In this document: positions 52,693 to 62,238 of the stretch, piece after piece
Layout: every line of letters starts with the position of its first letter
Position numbering within the stretch: position 1 is the first letter of the stretch
Position numbers and translations under genes: made by a program
The notes under the pieces: generated by a model
What the model was told of the DNA's origin: nothing
Seen by the model: the letters and a program-made list of their open reading frames with translations, nothing else
Databases searched by the model: none
From: Agromyces ramosus
GTDB taxonomy: Bacteria > Actinomycetota > Actinomycetes > Actinomycetales > Microbacteriaceae
Assembly: GCF_004216665.1 (NCBI RefSeq)
Contig: NZ_SGWY01000002.1
Span: forward strand, 906,685 to 970,684
Length of the DNA: 64,000 nucleotides
Direction: 5' to 3'

Positions 52693-53885
52693 GTCGGCCG
52701 CCCCGGCTGCACGGGGATGCGCGCACGCACCCGGAACATCCCGTCGTCGCCGGCTTCGGCGCTGAGTCGCCCGCCGGCGAGCTGGGCGCGCTCGCGCATG
52801 CCCGGGATGCCGTGCCGGATCCCGTGGGACTCGCCCGTCGCGGCATCCGCCCGGATGGCGTTGACGACCTCGAGGTCGACGCCGCCGTCGTCCCAGGTCA
52901 GTCGCAGCTCGACGGGGGCCGTCGCGTCGCCGTGGCGCAGGGCGTTGGTGAGGCCCTCCTGGGCGATGCGGTAGACCGCGATCTGATGTCCGGTGCCGAG
53001 CGCGAGCCGGTCGCCCGACTCGGCGAACCGCACGTCGAGGCCCGCTGCGCGCACGCGGTCGAGCAGTCCCTCGAGGTCGTCGAGCACGGGCTGCGGTGCG
53101 TCCGTCTCGTCGTGGCGGAGCTCGGCGAGCAGCACGCGCACGTCGCCCAGCGCGCCGCGGGCGACCCCCGCGATCGTGTCGAGCGCGCCAGCCGCCGTCT
53201 CGGGCCGGGTGCGTGCGGCGAACCGCGCGCCGTCGGCCTGCGCGATGACGACCGCGAGCGAGTGGGCCACCACGTCGTGCATGTCGCGGGCGATGCGGTT
53301 GCGCTCCTGCTCCACGGCGTACCGGTACTCGACGAGGGCGCGCTCGCGGTTGGCGATGTCCTCGCGGCGCCGCACCTCGCGCGAGTCGCGCACCGAGCGG
53401 GCGAGCAGGCCCGCGGTCCACGCGAGGACGAGCACGGCGATCGACGCGACGAACAGGAACCCGAGGAGGAACGTCAGGCCGAACGCGTCGCCCGGCGCGG
53501 CGATGAACGCCGCACCGCCGAGCGCCGGCTTCAGGACGCCGAGGTACACCGTCGCCACCACGGCACCGGCGCCGGCGCTCGCGAGGCCGGCCCACTTCAC
53601 GACGCGACCTCCGTGCGCGGCCGTGGAGTACAGCACGCCGAGCACGGCCGCGTCGTACAACTGGAGGTCGCGCAGGGCGACCATCTGCAGCACCGCCGCC
53701 GCCCAGGCGACGCCGAGCGACCACGCGGGCGAGAGCCGCCGGATCGCGAGCGCCCCGACGAAGGCGACGAGGACCACCAGGTCGACGGCGTCGCCCAGGA
53801 GCGCGAACGGGAGGCAGCAGAGCCCGAACACGACGGCGAGGACGACGTCGGTCGTCAGCCTGCCGCGGCTCAGGGAGGTGCGCAC
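52689..53885 (-). CDS. Sensor histidine kinase, NarL-partner (HisKA_3) type
   Basis: A 398-aa protein with about six N-terminal membrane helices (up to about 160), a short coiled linker, the HisKA_3 box EQERNRIARDMHDVVAHSLA (phospho-acceptor His in DMHDVVAHS), and an ATPase domain (AQEGLTNALRHG, HGIRHGIPGMRERAQLAGG). No extracellular sensor domain is present, so membrane stress may be sensed within the helices. It starts at GTG 53885. It forms an operon with the response regulator and most likely with the FtsX-type transporter. Confidence 0.92.
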   Translation of the reverse strand: MRTSLSRGRLTTDVVLAVVFGLCCLPFALLGDAVDLVVLVAFVGALAIRRLSPAWSLGVAWAAAVLQMVALRDLQLYDAAVLGVLYSTAAHGGRVVKWAGLASAGAGAVVATVYLGVLKPALGGAAFIAAPGDAFGLTFLLGFLFVASIAVLVLAWTAGLLARSVRDSREVRRREDIANRERALVEYRYAVEQERNRIARDMHDVVAHSLAVVIAQADGARFAARTRPETAAGALDTIAGVARGALGDVRVLLAELRHDETDAPQPVLDDLEGLLDRVRAAGLDVRFAESGDRLALGTGHQIAVYRIAQEGLTNALRHGDATAPVELRLTWDDGGVDLEVVNAIRADAATGESHGIRHGIPGMRERAQLAGGRLSAEAGDDGMFRVRARIPVQPGRPT

Positions 53886-53994
53886 CGAACCACCGTACGC
53901 GGTGCCGCGACCGCCTTCCCGCGCGGCCGCGCGGAATCATCCTCGAGTCGTACGCCCTGGTGCCGCCCGCCGCCGACGGTCGGGCCGCAGGAGG

Positions 53995-54888
53995 TCAGAA
54001 CCCGAGGCGCCCGAGCTGCTTGGGATCGCGCTGCCAGTCCTTCGCCACCTTCACGTGCAGGGCGAGGTAGACCTTGCGGCCGAGGAGGTGCTCGATCTGC
54101 GCGCGCGCGGTCGCCCCCACCTCGCGGAGGCGGGACCCGCCCTTGCCGATGATGATGCCCTTCTGGCTGTCGCGCTCGACGTAGAGGTTCGCGTACACCT
54201 CGACGAGGTCCTTGTCGTCGCGCTCGATCATGTCGTCGACCGTGACCGCGATGGAGTGGGGCAGCTCGTCGGACACGCCCTCGAGTGCAGCCTCGCGGAC
54301 GTACTCGGCGATGCGCTCGGTGACGTCCTCGTCGGTGAGCGTCTCGGCCGGGTACAGGGCGTGCTCCGCGGTCGGCATGAGCGCGAGCAGCTCGTCGACG
54401 AGCACGTCGAGCTGCTCCCCCTTCGGCGCCGACACCGGGATGATGGCCGCCCATTCGCGCAGCTCCGACACCGCGAGCAGCTGCTCGGCGACCTTGGCCT
54501 TCGACGTGGCATCCGTCTTCGTGACGATCGCGACCTTCCTCGCGTTCGGGTACTGGTCGAGCTGCTCGTTGATGTAGCGGTCGCCCGGCCCGACCGCCTC
54601 GTTCGCCGGCACGCAGAACGCGATGACGTCGACGTCGCCGAGGGTCGACTGCACGAGCGTGTTGAGGCGCTCGCCGAGGAGCGTGCGCGGGCGATGCAGT
54701 CCCGGGGTGTCGACGAGGATGAGCTGCCCGTGCTCGCGGTGCACGATCCCGCGGATGGCGCGTCGCGTGGTCTGCGGCTTCGAGCTCGTGATCGCCACCT
54801 TCTCGCCGACGAGCGCGTTCGTGAGGGTCGACTTGCCGACGTTGGGGCGTCCGACGATCGAGACGAATCCGGCCCGGTACTCAGCCAC
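53995..54888 (-). CDS. era: GTPase Era
   Basis: The 297-aa protein has the G motifs in order: GRPNVGKST (G1), KPQTTR (G2), DTPG (G3), TKTD (G4) and a SAP G5. A C-terminal KH domain follows (KGIIIGKGGSRLREVGATAR). It binds the 3' end of 16S rRNA in small-subunit assembly. It overlaps the CBS-protein gene by 8 nt and ends the phoH-ybeY-CBS-era operon. Confidence 0.97.
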   Translation of the reverse strand: MAEYRAGFVSIVGRPNVGKSTLTNALVGEKVAITSSKPQTTRRAIRGIVHREHGQLILVDTPGLHRPRTLLGERLNTLVQSTLGDVDVIAFCVPANEAVGPGDRYINEQLDQYPNARKVAIVTKTDATSKAKVAEQLLAVSELREWAAIIPVSAPKGEQLDVLVDELLALMPTAEHALYPAETLTDEDVTERIAEYVREAALEGVSDELPHSIAVTVDDMIERDDKDLVEVYANLYVERDSQKGIIIGKGGSRLREVGATARAQIEHLLGRKVYLALHVKVAKDWQRDPKQLGRLGF

Positions 54889-56197
54889 GGTGGTTCCTTC
54901 CTTCGAGCTCGCCCGGGTCGAAGGCCGACTGGGCGTCGATCAGCGCCTGATCGCGTTCGACGAGGATGGTGGCGATGCGCTTGCGCCGGCCCTCGGTGCG
55001 CTCGGCCTCGAGGATCAGCCCCGACACGGTCACGCGCTCCCCCGGCTGCGGCAGCCGCCCGAGCTCCTTCGCGAGCAGCCCGCCTGCCGAGTCGACGTCC
55101 TCGTCCTCGAGGTCGAGGCCGAACAGCTCGCCGAGCTCGTCGACGGGCAGCCGCGCGTTCACGCGGTAGCGTCCGCCGCCGAGGTCCTCCACCTGGGCGG
55201 CCTCGCGGTCGTACTCGTCGGAGATGTCGCCGACGAGCTCCTCGATCAGGTCCTCGAGGGTCACGAGACCGGCGATGCCGCCGTACTCGTCGACGACCAT
55301 CGCGAGGTGGTTCGACTCCAGCTGCATCTTGCGCAGCAGCGCGTCGGCCTTCATCGAGTCGGGCACGAACACGGCAGGCCGCACGAGCTCGCCGACGGTG
55401 AGCCCCTCGGCGTCGAGCGGTCGTTCGAAGCCGAGCCTGGCGAGGTCGCGCAGGTAGAGGATGCCGGTGACGTCGTCGGCGTCGCGCTCGATCACGGGGA
55501 TGCGCGAGTACCCGGCCCTGAGGAACAGCGCCATCGCCTGCTGCAGGTGCGCCGACGCGTCGATCGTGACCATGTCGGTGCGCGGCACCATCACCTCGCG
55601 CACGACCGTGTCGTTGAACTCGAAGATCGAGTGGATGAGCTCGCGGTCGCCCTCCTCGAGCACGTCGAGCTCGGTGGCCTCGTCGACCATGCTCAGCAGC
55701 TGCTCCTCGCTCGAGACGCCCGCGAAGCGGATGCGGCCGGGGGTCACCCGGTTGCCGAGCGACACGAGGGCGTTCGCGAGCGGACCGAGGAGCACGCGCA
55801 GGAAGTGGACGAGCGGCGCGGTCAGCCGCAGCACGGTCGCGGCATGCGCCCGACCCACGCTCCTCGGGCTCGCGCCGACGAGCACGAAGGAGACCGCCGT
55901 CATGATGAGCGCGGAGTACAGCAGCACGAGCCACACGTTGTCGAGGAAGGACGTGAAGGCGAGGGTCACGAGCACGGCCGCGGTCGTCTCCGCGATGATG
56001 CGCATGAAGTTCACGGCGTTGACGTGCGCGCCGGTGTCGTCGGCAATGGCGAGCAGCGACCGCCGGGCCCGGGCGCCGAACGCGAGCTCGGTGACATCCG
56101 CCCGGCTGGAGACCCCGAGGGCTGCGTCGACCGCGGCCATGAGACCGCCGAACGCGACGAGCACGAACGCGGCGCCGAGGAAGAGCCAGGGCTGCAT
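54881..56197 (-). CDS. CNNM/CorB (HlyC-type) membrane protein with CBS pair
   Basis: A 438-aa protein with an N-terminal DUF21/CNNM membrane domain (about 1-200), two CBS motifs (VMVPRTDMVTIDASAHLQQA, and a second with LLRKMQLESNHLAMVVDEYG) and a C-terminal CorC_HlyC domain (GGRYRVNARLPVDELGELFG). The family is linked to magnesium/cobalt transport, despite the old label haemolysin. It sits between ybeY (2-bp gap) and era (8-nt overlap), its usual place. Confidence 0.93.
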   Translation of the reverse strand: MQPWLFLGAAFVLVAFGGLMAAVDAALGVSSRADVTELAFGARARRSLLAIADDTGAHVNAVNFMRIIAETTAAVLVTLAFTSFLDNVWLVLLYSALIMTAVSFVLVGASPRSVGRAHAATVLRLTAPLVHFLRVLLGPLANALVSLGNRVTPGRIRFAGVSSEEQLLSMVDEATELDVLEEGDRELIHSIFEFNDTVVREVMVPRTDMVTIDASAHLQQAMALFLRAGYSRIPVIERDADDVTGILYLRDLARLGFERPLDAEGLTVGELVRPAVFVPDSMKADALLRKMQLESNHLAMVVDEYGGIAGLVTLEDLIEELVGDISDEYDREAAQVEDLGGGRYRVNARLPVDELGELFGLDLEDEDVDSAGGLLAKELGRLPQPGERVTVSGLILEAERTEGRRKRIATILVERDQALIDAQSAFDPGELEGRNHRG

Positions 56198-56199
56198 GG

Positions 56200-56661
56200 T
56201 CAGCGGCGTCGCTCCTGCATCGCGAAGCCGACGAGGAGGTCGCGCTGGACGCCGAACATCTCCTTCTCCTCAGCGGGCTCGGCGTGGTCGAAGCCGAGCA
56301 GGTGCAGGATGCCGTGCGTCGTGAGCAGGAGCAGTTCGTCGATGAGCGGATGCCCCGCGCTCCTCGCCTGCGCCTCGGCGACCTGCGGGCACAGCACGAC
56401 GTCGCCCAGCAGCCCAGGAGGCGCCGGCTGGTCCTCGGTGCCGGGGCGGAGCTCGTCCATGGGGAAGCTCAGCACGTCGGTGGGACCGGGCTCGTCCATC
56501 CACTGCACGTGCAGCTGCTCCATCGCGCCCTCGTCGACGAGCACGATCGCGAGCTCGGCGTCGGGGTGCACGTGCATCGCGTCGAGCGCATAGACCGCGA
56601 GGCGCTGCAGCGCGGCCTCGTCGACCGCGACGGCGGATTCGTTGTTGACCTCGATGCTCAC
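56200..56661 (-). CDS. ybeY: Endoribonuclease YbeY (rRNA maturation factor)
   Basis: A 153-aa protein with the metal-binding motif [11 protein letters not shown] (three His) and the typical [18 protein letters not shown] segment. It acts in 16S rRNA 3' end maturation and ribosome quality control. GTG 56661 overlaps the phoH stop by 4 nt. Confidence 0.96.
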   Translation of the reverse strand: MSIEVNNESAVAVDEAALQRLAVYALDAMHVHPDAELAIVLVDEGAMEQLHVQWMDEPGPTDVLSFPMDELRPGTEDQPAPPGLLGDVVLCPQVAEAQARSAGHPLIDELLLLTTHGILHLLGFDHAEPAEEKEMFGVQRDLLVGFAMQERRR

Positions 56662-57767
56662 GCCTTGCCACCCTTCCTGGGCAGGTGATCGCGCGGCGCG
56701 GCGTGGCCCCGTCGCTCGGCGCGGTTGGCGAACTCGCGCGCCTGGTCGCGCTCGAACCGCTGCGCCTGCGTGCGCTGGTCGTACTCGGTGTAGGCGTCGA
56801 CGATGCGGCCGACGAGGCTGTGGCGCACGACGTCGTCGCTCGTGAGGCGGACGAAGTGGATGTCGTCGACGTGGTCGAGGATGCGGGTCACGAGGCGCAG
56901 CCCGCTCGCGCCGCCTGGCAGGTCGATCTGGGTGATGTCGCCCGTCACCACCATCTTCGAGCCGAAGCCGAGGCGCGTGAGGAACATCTTCATCTGCTCG
57001 GGCGTGGTGTTCTGCGCCTCGTCGAGCACGACGAACGAGTCGTTCAGCGTGCGGCCGCGCATGTAGGCGAGCGGCGCCACCTCGACGGTGCCCGCCGCGA
57101 GGAGCTTCGGGACCATCTCGGGGTCCATCATCTCGTTGAGCGCGTCGTAGAGCGGACGGAGGTACGGGTCGATCTTGTCGGTGAGCGTGCCGGGCAGGAA
57201 TCCGAGCCGCTCTCCGGCCTCGACGGCGGGACGGGTCAGGATGATGCGGCTGACCTCCTTGCGCTGCAGCGCCTGGACGGCCTTCGCCATGGCCAGGTAG
57301 GTCTTGCCGGTGCCGGCGGGGCCGATGCCGAACACGATGGTGTTCTCGTCGATCGCGTCGACGTACTCGCGCTGGCCCTCGGTCTTGGGGCGGATCGTCC
57401 GGCCGCGCGCGGAGACGATCACCTGTCCGAGCAGTTCGGACGGCTTGGCATTGGGATCGGCATCGAGCATTCGGGCCGAGCTCCTCACTTCGGTGGGTGT
57501 CGGATCCTGGCCGGCTCGCACGAGCTCCAGGAGTTCTTCGATGAGGCGGCGCACCCGGTTGCGCTCGTCGGCGTCGCCGCGGATCGCGATCTCGTTGCCG
57601 CGCACGTGCACCTCGACGCCCGGGTACTCGTGCTGGATCGACGTGAGCAGGCGATCCTGGGGGCCGAGGAGCCGCACCATCGCGATGCCGTCGATGCGGA
57701 GTCGCACCTCGTCGTCGCGGACGGGCTGCGACGCAGCCGCGTCGGGACCCTGCGGATCAGCCGGCAA
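56658..57767 (-). CDS. phoH: PhoH family protein
   Basis: A 369-aa protein with a KH-like N-terminal region ([20 protein letters not shown]) and the P-loop ATPase core: [19 protein letters not shown] (Walker A), [38 protein letters not shown] (Walker B) and [13 protein letters not shown]. PhoH ATPases probably act on RNA. The open frame begins at TTG 57767, overlapping the HIT-gene stop by 11 nt; no nearer ATG gives the KH-like part. Confidence 0.94.
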   Translation of the reverse strand: MPADPQGPDAAASQPVRDDEVRLRIDGIAMVRLLGPQDRLLTSIQHEYPGVEVHVRGNEIAIRGDADERNRVRRLIEELLELVRAGQDPTPTEVRSSARMLDADPNAKPSELLGQVIVSARGRTIRPKTEGQREYVDAIDENTIVFGIGPAGTGKTYLAMAKAVQALQRKEVSRIILTRPAVEAGERLGFLPGTLTDKIDPYLRPLYDALNEMMDPEMVPKLLAAGTVEVAPLAYMRGRTLNDSFVVLDEAQNTTPEQMKMFLTRLGFGSKMVVTGDITQIDLPGGASGLRLVTRILDHVDDIHFVRLTSDDVVRHSLVGRIVDAYTEYDQRTQAQRFERDQAREFANRAERRGHAAPRDHLPRKGGKA

Positions 57768-58116
57768 GCGATGCCTCCTCGAGGCCGCCCGCGAGGACGT
57801 GGGCGTGCACGTGGAAGATGGTCTGCCCGGCCCCTCCGCCGGTGTTGAAGATGAGCCGGAAGTCGCCGTCGGAGAGGTCGGCGGCGATGCCGCGGGCGAC
57901 CGCGACCAGCTCCGCGAGCAGCTCGGGGTCGCCTTCGGCGAGTTCGACGACGTCGCGGTAGTGGCCCTGCTTAGGGGTCACGACGACGTGCACGGGCGCC
58001 TTCGGGGCGATGTCGTGGAACGCGATGACCCGGTCGGTCTCCGCCACGATCTGCGCGGGGATCTCACGCGCGGCGATCCGCTCGAAGAGCGTCGGCTCGG
58101 CAGCGGACTCGGTCAT
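57757..58116 (-). CDS. HIT family nucleotide hydrolase (HinT-like)
   Basis: A 119-aa protein with the histidine triad HVHAHV near the end (QTIFHVHAHVLAGG) and the FHDIAPKAPVHVVVTPK segment of HinT enzymes. These hydrolyse phosphoramidates such as AMP-lysine. It lies between rsmE (24-bp gap) and phoH. Confidence 0.94.
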   Translation of the reverse strand: MTESAAEPTLFERIAAREIPAQIVAETDRVIAFHDIAPKAPVHVVVTPKQGHYRDVVELAEGDPELLAELVAVARGIAADLSDGDFRLIFNTGGGAGQTIFHVHAHVLAGGLEEASLAG

Positions 58117-58140
58117 CCTCCCATCGTAGCGAGGGATGAC

Positions 58141-58875
58141 TCACCACCGCCCGAGCGCGACGTTCAGCACCGCGATGGCGGCGGGCCCCGCGGTGGACGT
58201 GCGCAGCACGGATGCCCCGAGCCGCACGGGTTCCGCGCCGGCGGCGACGAGTCGCTCCAGCTCGACGGGCGCGATGCCGCCCTCGGGTCCGACGACGAGC
58301 GCGAGGTCGCGGCCGTCGGGCCGGACGTCGGTGAGCGCGATCGCGGCGGTCGGCTCGAGGAGGAGCATCCGGCTGCCGTCGAGTGCCGTCGCCAGGCCGG
58401 CGGTCGGGGTCACGGGCGCGACGGGCGGCAGCCACGACCGGATCGACTGCTTCACGGCCTCGCGCACGATCGTCGCCCAGCGCTGGCGGCCCTTCTCGGC
58501 CTTCGGACCCTCCCAGCGCGAGACGGAGCGCGCGGCGGCCCACGGCACGATCGCGTCGACGCCGAGCTCGGTGGCCGCCTGCACCGCCAGCTCGTCGCGG
58601 TCGCCCTTCGCGAGCGCCTGGACGAGCGTGATGCGCGGAGTCGGCGGCGCCTCGATCACGATGTCGTCGGCCTCGAGCGCGAGCTCGCGCGGGCCGGTCG
58701 AGGTCACCACGCCGTGCACGACGATGCCGCGGCCGTCGCCGATCGCGATCCGCTCGCCGGCGCGCACCCGGGACACGGTGACGGCGTGCCGCGCCTCATC
58801 GCCCGAGAGCTGCACGACGGCGCCCGGCGCGAGCCCGGCGAGGTCGAGCGACTCGTCGAGGTAGAGGTGGCTCAT
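58141..58875 (-). CDS. rsmE: 16S rRNA m3U1498 methyltransferase RsmE
   Basis: A 244-aa SPOUT methyltransferase with an N-terminal PUA-like domain (SGDEARHAVTVSRVRAGERI) and the trefoil-knot SAM site (LALVVGPEGGIAPVELE, VRLGASVLRTSTAGPAA). It methylates U1498 of 16S rRNA. It starts at ATG 58875, 11 bp after the dnaJ stop. Confidence 0.95.
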   Translation of the reverse strand: MSHLYLDESLDLAGLAPGAVVQLSGDEARHAVTVSRVRAGERIAIGDGRGIVVHGVVTSTGPRELALEADDIVIEAPPTPRITLVQALAKGDRDELAVQAATELGVDAIVPWAAARSVSRWEGPKAEKGRQRWATIVREAVKQSIRSWLPPVAPVTPTAGLATALDGSRMLLLEPTAAIALTDVRPDGRDLALVVGPEGGIAPVELERLVAAGAEPVRLGASVLRTSTAGPAAIAVLNVALGRW

Positions 58876-58886
58876 CGCGGCATCCG

Positions 58887-59987
58887 TCAGCCGAGGAACC
58901 GGTCACGGAGGCGGGCGAAGAGCCCCTGCTGGAAGTGCGTGAGCTCGGGCGCGGGCGCCTTCTTCGACGCCGCGAACTGCTGCACCAGGTCGCGCTCCTT
59001 CGACGACAGCCTGGTGGGCGTCACGACCTGCACGCCGATCTTCAGCTCGCCGCGACCCGTGCCGCGGAGCCTCGTGACCCCGCGGTCCTTCACGGTGAGG
59101 ATCTCGCCGCTCTGCAGCCCCGGCCGGAGCTCGACGTCGACGTCGCCGTCGAGCGCGGGGATCGTCGTGTGCGCGCCGAGGATGGCGTCGGTCATGGCCA
59201 CCTCGAGCGTGCAGAGCAGGTCGTCGCCGTTCCGGCTGAAGACGTCGTGGTTGCGCACCTTGATCTCGAGGTACAGGTCGCCGTTGGGGCCGCCGGCTGG
59301 GCCCGACTCGCCGGAACCCGGCATCTGCAGGCGGACGCCGGTGTCGACGCCCGCGGGGATGTCGACCGGCACGGTGCGGCGGGCGCGCACGCGGCCCTGG
59401 CCCTGGCACGTGACGCACGGCGTCGCGATGATGGTGCCGTAGCCGCGGCAGCTGCCGCACGGGCTCGACGTCATGACGTTGCCGAGGAGGGACCGCACGG
59501 AACGCTGGATCGACCCGGTGCCGTGGCAGATGTCGCACGTCACCGGCGAGGTGCCGGGCTGGCAGCAGGATCCGTGGCACGTGTCGCACGTGACGGCCGT
59601 GTCGACCTCGATGTCGCGGTGGGTGCCGAAGATCACCTCGTCGAGGCCGACCTCGACGCGGATGAGCGCGTCCTGGCCGCGCTCGCGCCGCGAGCGGGGA
59701 CCTCGGGTCTGCTGGCCGGCGCCGAAGAACGTCTCGAAGATGTCGCCGAACCCGCCGAAGCCCTGGCCGCCGAAGCCGGCCTGGCCGCCGCCGAGGTCGT
59801 ACTGCTGGCGCTGCTTGGGGTCGGAGAGCACGTCGTACGCGTGCGTCACGGCCTTGAACCGCTCGGATGCCTCGGCACCCGGGTTCACGTCGGGGTGGAG
59901 TTCGCGCGCCAGGCGGCGGTACGCCTTCTTGATCTCGTCGGGGGTGGCGTCACGCGAGACGCCGAGGACCTCGTAGTGGTCTGCCAC
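58887..59987 (-). CDS. dnaJ: Chaperone protein DnaJ (hrcA-linked copy)
   Basis: A 366-aa type I DnaJ: J-domain with HPD ([10 protein letters not shown], about 30-35), a Gly/Phe-rich linker ([16 protein letters not shown]) and the zinc domain with four CxxCxGxG-type motifs. The first is changed to CDTCHGSCC; the others are [16 protein letters not shown] and CVTCQGQG. It stimulates DnaK. It follows hrcA by 52 bp behind the CIRCE element, so it is heat-inducible. The altered first motif (Ser and Cys in place of Gly-x-Gly) is common in actinobacterial DnaJ2. Confidence 0.95.
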   Translation of the reverse strand: MADHYEVLGVSRDATPDEIKKAYRRLARELHPDVNPGAEASERFKAVTHAYDVLSDPKQRQQYDLGGGQAGFGGQGFGGFGDIFETFFGAGQQTRGPRSRRERGQDALIRVEVGLDEVIFGTHRDIEVDTAVTCDTCHGSCCQPGTSPVTCDICHGTGSIQRSVRSLLGNVMTSSPCGSCRGYGTIIATPCVTCQGQGRVRARRTVPVDIPAGVDTGVRLQMPGSGESGPAGGPNGDLYLEIKVRNHDVFSRNGDDLLCTLEVAMTDAILGAHTTIPALDGDVDVELRPGLQSGEILTVKDRGVTRLRGTGRGELKIGVQVVTPTRLSSKERDLVQQFAASKKAPAPELTHFQQGLFARLRDRFLG

Positions 59988-60039
59988 GGAGGGCGTGTCC
60001 TTTCGATTGCCGGATGCCGGTGCGATTCGGCAGCGGGAG

Positions 60040-61062
60040 TCAGCTCTCGCCGAGGGTGCGGGAGAGGTAGCGGGCGACGGCGCGGACGGCCGCCATGCTG
60101 TTGGAGTAGTCCATGCGGGTCGGGCCGACGACGCCGAGGCGCGAGATGTCGCGTCCGGGGATCTCGAACGCGCTCGAGACGATCGACGTCTCGCCGAGTC
60201 CGAACGAGGCGTTCTCGCGGCCGATCCGCACGGCGACCGCGTGCTCGTCGCCGGCCATCTCGCCGAAGAGCTTCAAGAGCTCGACCTGCTCCTCGATCGC
60301 CTCGATGACCCCGAGGATCGAACCGGCGAAGTCCTGCTCGGTTCGCACGAGGTTCGCGGCGCCGGCCACGACGAGGCGGTCCTGCCGCTGCGCACGTGCC
60401 TGCTCGGCGAGCGTCGCCGCCAGCGTGTGCGGCACGACCGCGTGACGGCGGTCGGTGCTGACGGCCTCGGCGCTCAACGCCTCGGCGGCCTCGGCCATCG
60501 TGCGGCCGCCCGCGATGTCGTTCAGCCGCACTCGCATGGCGGAGAGGGTCTCCTCGTCGACCGGCTGCTCGAGTTCGGCGAGGCGCTGCTCGACCTGGCC
60601 GGAGTCGGCGATCAGGATGCAGAGCACCCGATTCGGTGCGAGCGAGACGAGCTCGACGTGGCGCACGCGGGCGCTGCCGAAGCTCGGGTACTGCACCACG
60701 GCCAGCTGCTTGGTGAGCTGCGCGATGAGTCGCACGGTGCGGGCCAGCAGTTCGTCGAGGTCGCTCGACTCCCCCAGGAACGTCTCGATCGCCTGCCGCT
60801 GCGCGTGGCTGAGCGGGCGGACGTCGGTGAGCTGGTCGACGAAGACGCGGTAACCCTTGTCGGTGGGGATGCGGCCCGACGAGGTGTGCGGCGCCGCGAT
60901 GAGCTCCTCCTCCTCGAGGAGCGCCATGTCGTTGCGGATCGTCGCGGCGGACACGCCGAACGCATGCCGCTCGACGATCGTCTTCGAGCCCACCGGCTCA
61001 CGCGACGCTACGTAGTCCTGCACGATGGCCCGGAGCACCGCGAGACTGCGTTCGGAGACCAT
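60040..61062 (-). CDS. hrcA: Heat-inducible transcription repressor HrcA
   Basis: A 340-aa repressor with an N-terminal winged helix ([40 protein letters not shown]) and the GAF-like middle and dimer domains. It binds CIRCE and is tuned by GroEL. I chose ATG 61062, the family's usual N-terminus, although an ATG at 61080 is in frame. A CIRCE element lies 22 bp upstream of it, so the gene is self-repressed together with dnaJ. Confidence 0.96.
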   Translation of the reverse strand: MVSERSLAVLRAIVQDYVASREPVGSKTIVERHAFGVSAATIRNDMALLEEEELIAAPHTSSGRIPTDKGYRVFVDQLTDVRPLSHAQRQAIETFLGESSDLDELLARTVRLIAQLTKQLAVVQYPSFGSARVRHVELVSLAPNRVLCILIADSGQVEQRLAELEQPVDEETLSAMRVRLNDIAGGRTMAEAAEALSAEAVSTDRRHAVVPHTLAATLAEQARAQRQDRLVVAGAANLVRTEQDFAGSILGVIEAIEEQVELLKLFGEMAGDEHAVAVRIGRENASFGLGETSIVSSAFEIPGRDISRLGVVGPTRMDYSNSMAAVRAVARYLSRTLGES

Positions 61063-61083
61063 GGTCCTCGCTTCCCTCATCGC

Positions 61084-61110
61084 TTAGCACTCGTTCTGAC
61101 TGAGTGCCAA
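61084..61110. promoter_or_regulatory. CIRCE element (HrcA operator)
   Basis: TTAGCACTC, 9 nt, GAGTGCCAA: the consensus is TTAGCACTC-N9-GAGTGCTAA, so one base differs. It stands directly upstream of hrcA-dnaJ. Confidence 0.95.
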
Positions 61111-61253
61111 TCCTATCGCGACATCCCGTGACCTGGCCGTTGCCACCCGTCAGCGGCGGCGATACCGTATGGATAATCCGCGAGTCACCCCCTTGGCTGC
61201 GATCCCCCCTTCACGCAGTCGCGGTTCACCCCTGAACCCCCGAAAGGCACGCA

Positions 61254-61661
61254 ATGACCGACCCCAATGCCCAGTCCGACCCGAACGTCCCCCCGACCTC
61301 GCCCCAGCAGCCGGCATCTCCCACGGCCACCAGCGCCCAGCTCTCCCCCGAACAGGACGTGCAGTGGGGCTCGTTCGCCCACCTCGGCGGCGTCCTCGGC
61401 ATCCTGCCGTCGCTCATCATCTGGCTCGTCTTCAAGGATCGCGGCTCCTTCACGAACACCGAGGCGAAGGAGGCGCTGAACTTCCAGATCACGCTCATCT
61501 TCGGCTACATCATCTCGGCGATCCTCTGGATCGTCTTCGTCGGCTACCTCCTCACGTGGGCCGTCTGGATCGTGGGCGTGGTCTTCTCGATCATCGCCTT
61601 CCTGCAGGTGAAGGACGGCAAGCACTACCGCTACCCGTTCGCCATCCGCCTCATCAAGTAG
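61254..61661 (+). CDS. DUF4870 domain membrane protein 1
   Basis: A 135-aa protein with a Pro/Ser/Thr-rich cytoplasmic start (about 1-33) and a DUF4870 (Tic20-like) domain. The domain has three to four helices: WGSFAHLGGVLGILPSLIIW, TEAKEALNFQITLIFGYIIS and a last helix before QVKDGKHYRYP. The role is unknown; members are small membrane proteins. Its neighbour 115 bp downstream is a paralogue. Confidence 0.85.
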   Translation: MTDPNAQSDPNVPPTSPQQPASPTATSAQLSPEQDVQWGSFAHLGGVLGILPSLIIWLVFKDRGSFTNTEAKEALNFQITLIFGYIISAILWIVFVGYLLTWAVWIVGVVFSIIAFLQVKDGKHYRYPFAIRLIK

Positions 61662-61776
61662 CACCGGCACCCGGTTTCGCCCGTCGAAGGAGCGTCCTAC
61701 TCCCGCGGCGGGCGTTGCTGTGCCAGCATGAGACCACCGAGTCTCGCCGAAGGACGAGCCCGAAGAAGGAGTCCGC

Positions 61777-62232
61777 ATGTCCGATCAGACCCCGCCTCCC
61801 CCGCCGCCGCAGAGCCCGCCTCCGCCGCCGCCGCCGCCGCAGGGCCCGCCGCCGCCCCCACAGGGGCCCCCGCCACCGCCGCAGAGCCCCTACCAGCAGA
61901 GCTCGCAGCTCAACCCGAGCGACGAGAAGCTGTGGGCGACGCTCATCCACATCGGAGGCATCTTCTTCAGCTTCATCCCCGCGTTGATCGGCTACCTGGT
62001 CCTGAAGGACCGGGGGCCCTTCATCCGGGAGCACACGGCGACCGCCCTGAACTTCCAGATCACGATGGCGATCGCCTACGTGATCAGCTACGTCCTGTGG
62101 CTGGCCGTCGTGGGCATCTTCCTCACGATCGCGATCGGCGTGGTCGTGATCGTGTTCAGCATCATCGCCGCGGTGAAGGCCAACCAGGGCCAGCTCTACA
62201 CGTACCCGCTCTCGATCAAGTTCGTGAGCTGA
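61777..62232 (+). CDS. DUF4870 domain membrane protein 2 (polyproline N-terminus)
   Basis: A 151-aa paralogue of the preceding protein with a longer N-terminal part made almost only of Pro, Gln, Gly and Ser (residues 4-45, repeated PPPPPQGP blocks). The DUF4870 domain follows (WATLIHIGGIFFSFIPALIG, TATALNFQITMAIAYVISYV). Polyproline tracts of this kind usually need EF-P for translation. GAAGGAG lies about 6 nt before ATG 61777. Confidence 0.85.
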   Translation: MSDQTPPPPPPQSPPPPPPPPQGPPPPPQGPPPPPQSPYQQSSQLNPSDEKLWATLIHIGGIFFSFIPALIGYLVLKDRGPFIREHTATALNFQITMAIAYVISYVLWLAVVGIFLTIAIGVVVIVFSIIAAVKANQGQLYTYPLSIKFVS

Positions 62233-62238
62233 TCGGGT

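Noticed and set aside
53886..53940. Response-regulator frame extended through the kinase gene to 53940
   Set aside because: That part is out of frame with the conserved kinase and gives low-complexity translation; the receiver domain begins at the TTG at 52692.
61797..61900. CCG/CCN-rich tract as a simple-sequence repeat or CRISPR-like array
   Set aside because: It encodes the polyproline N-terminus of a DUF4870 protein in frame; there are no spacers or regular repeat units.
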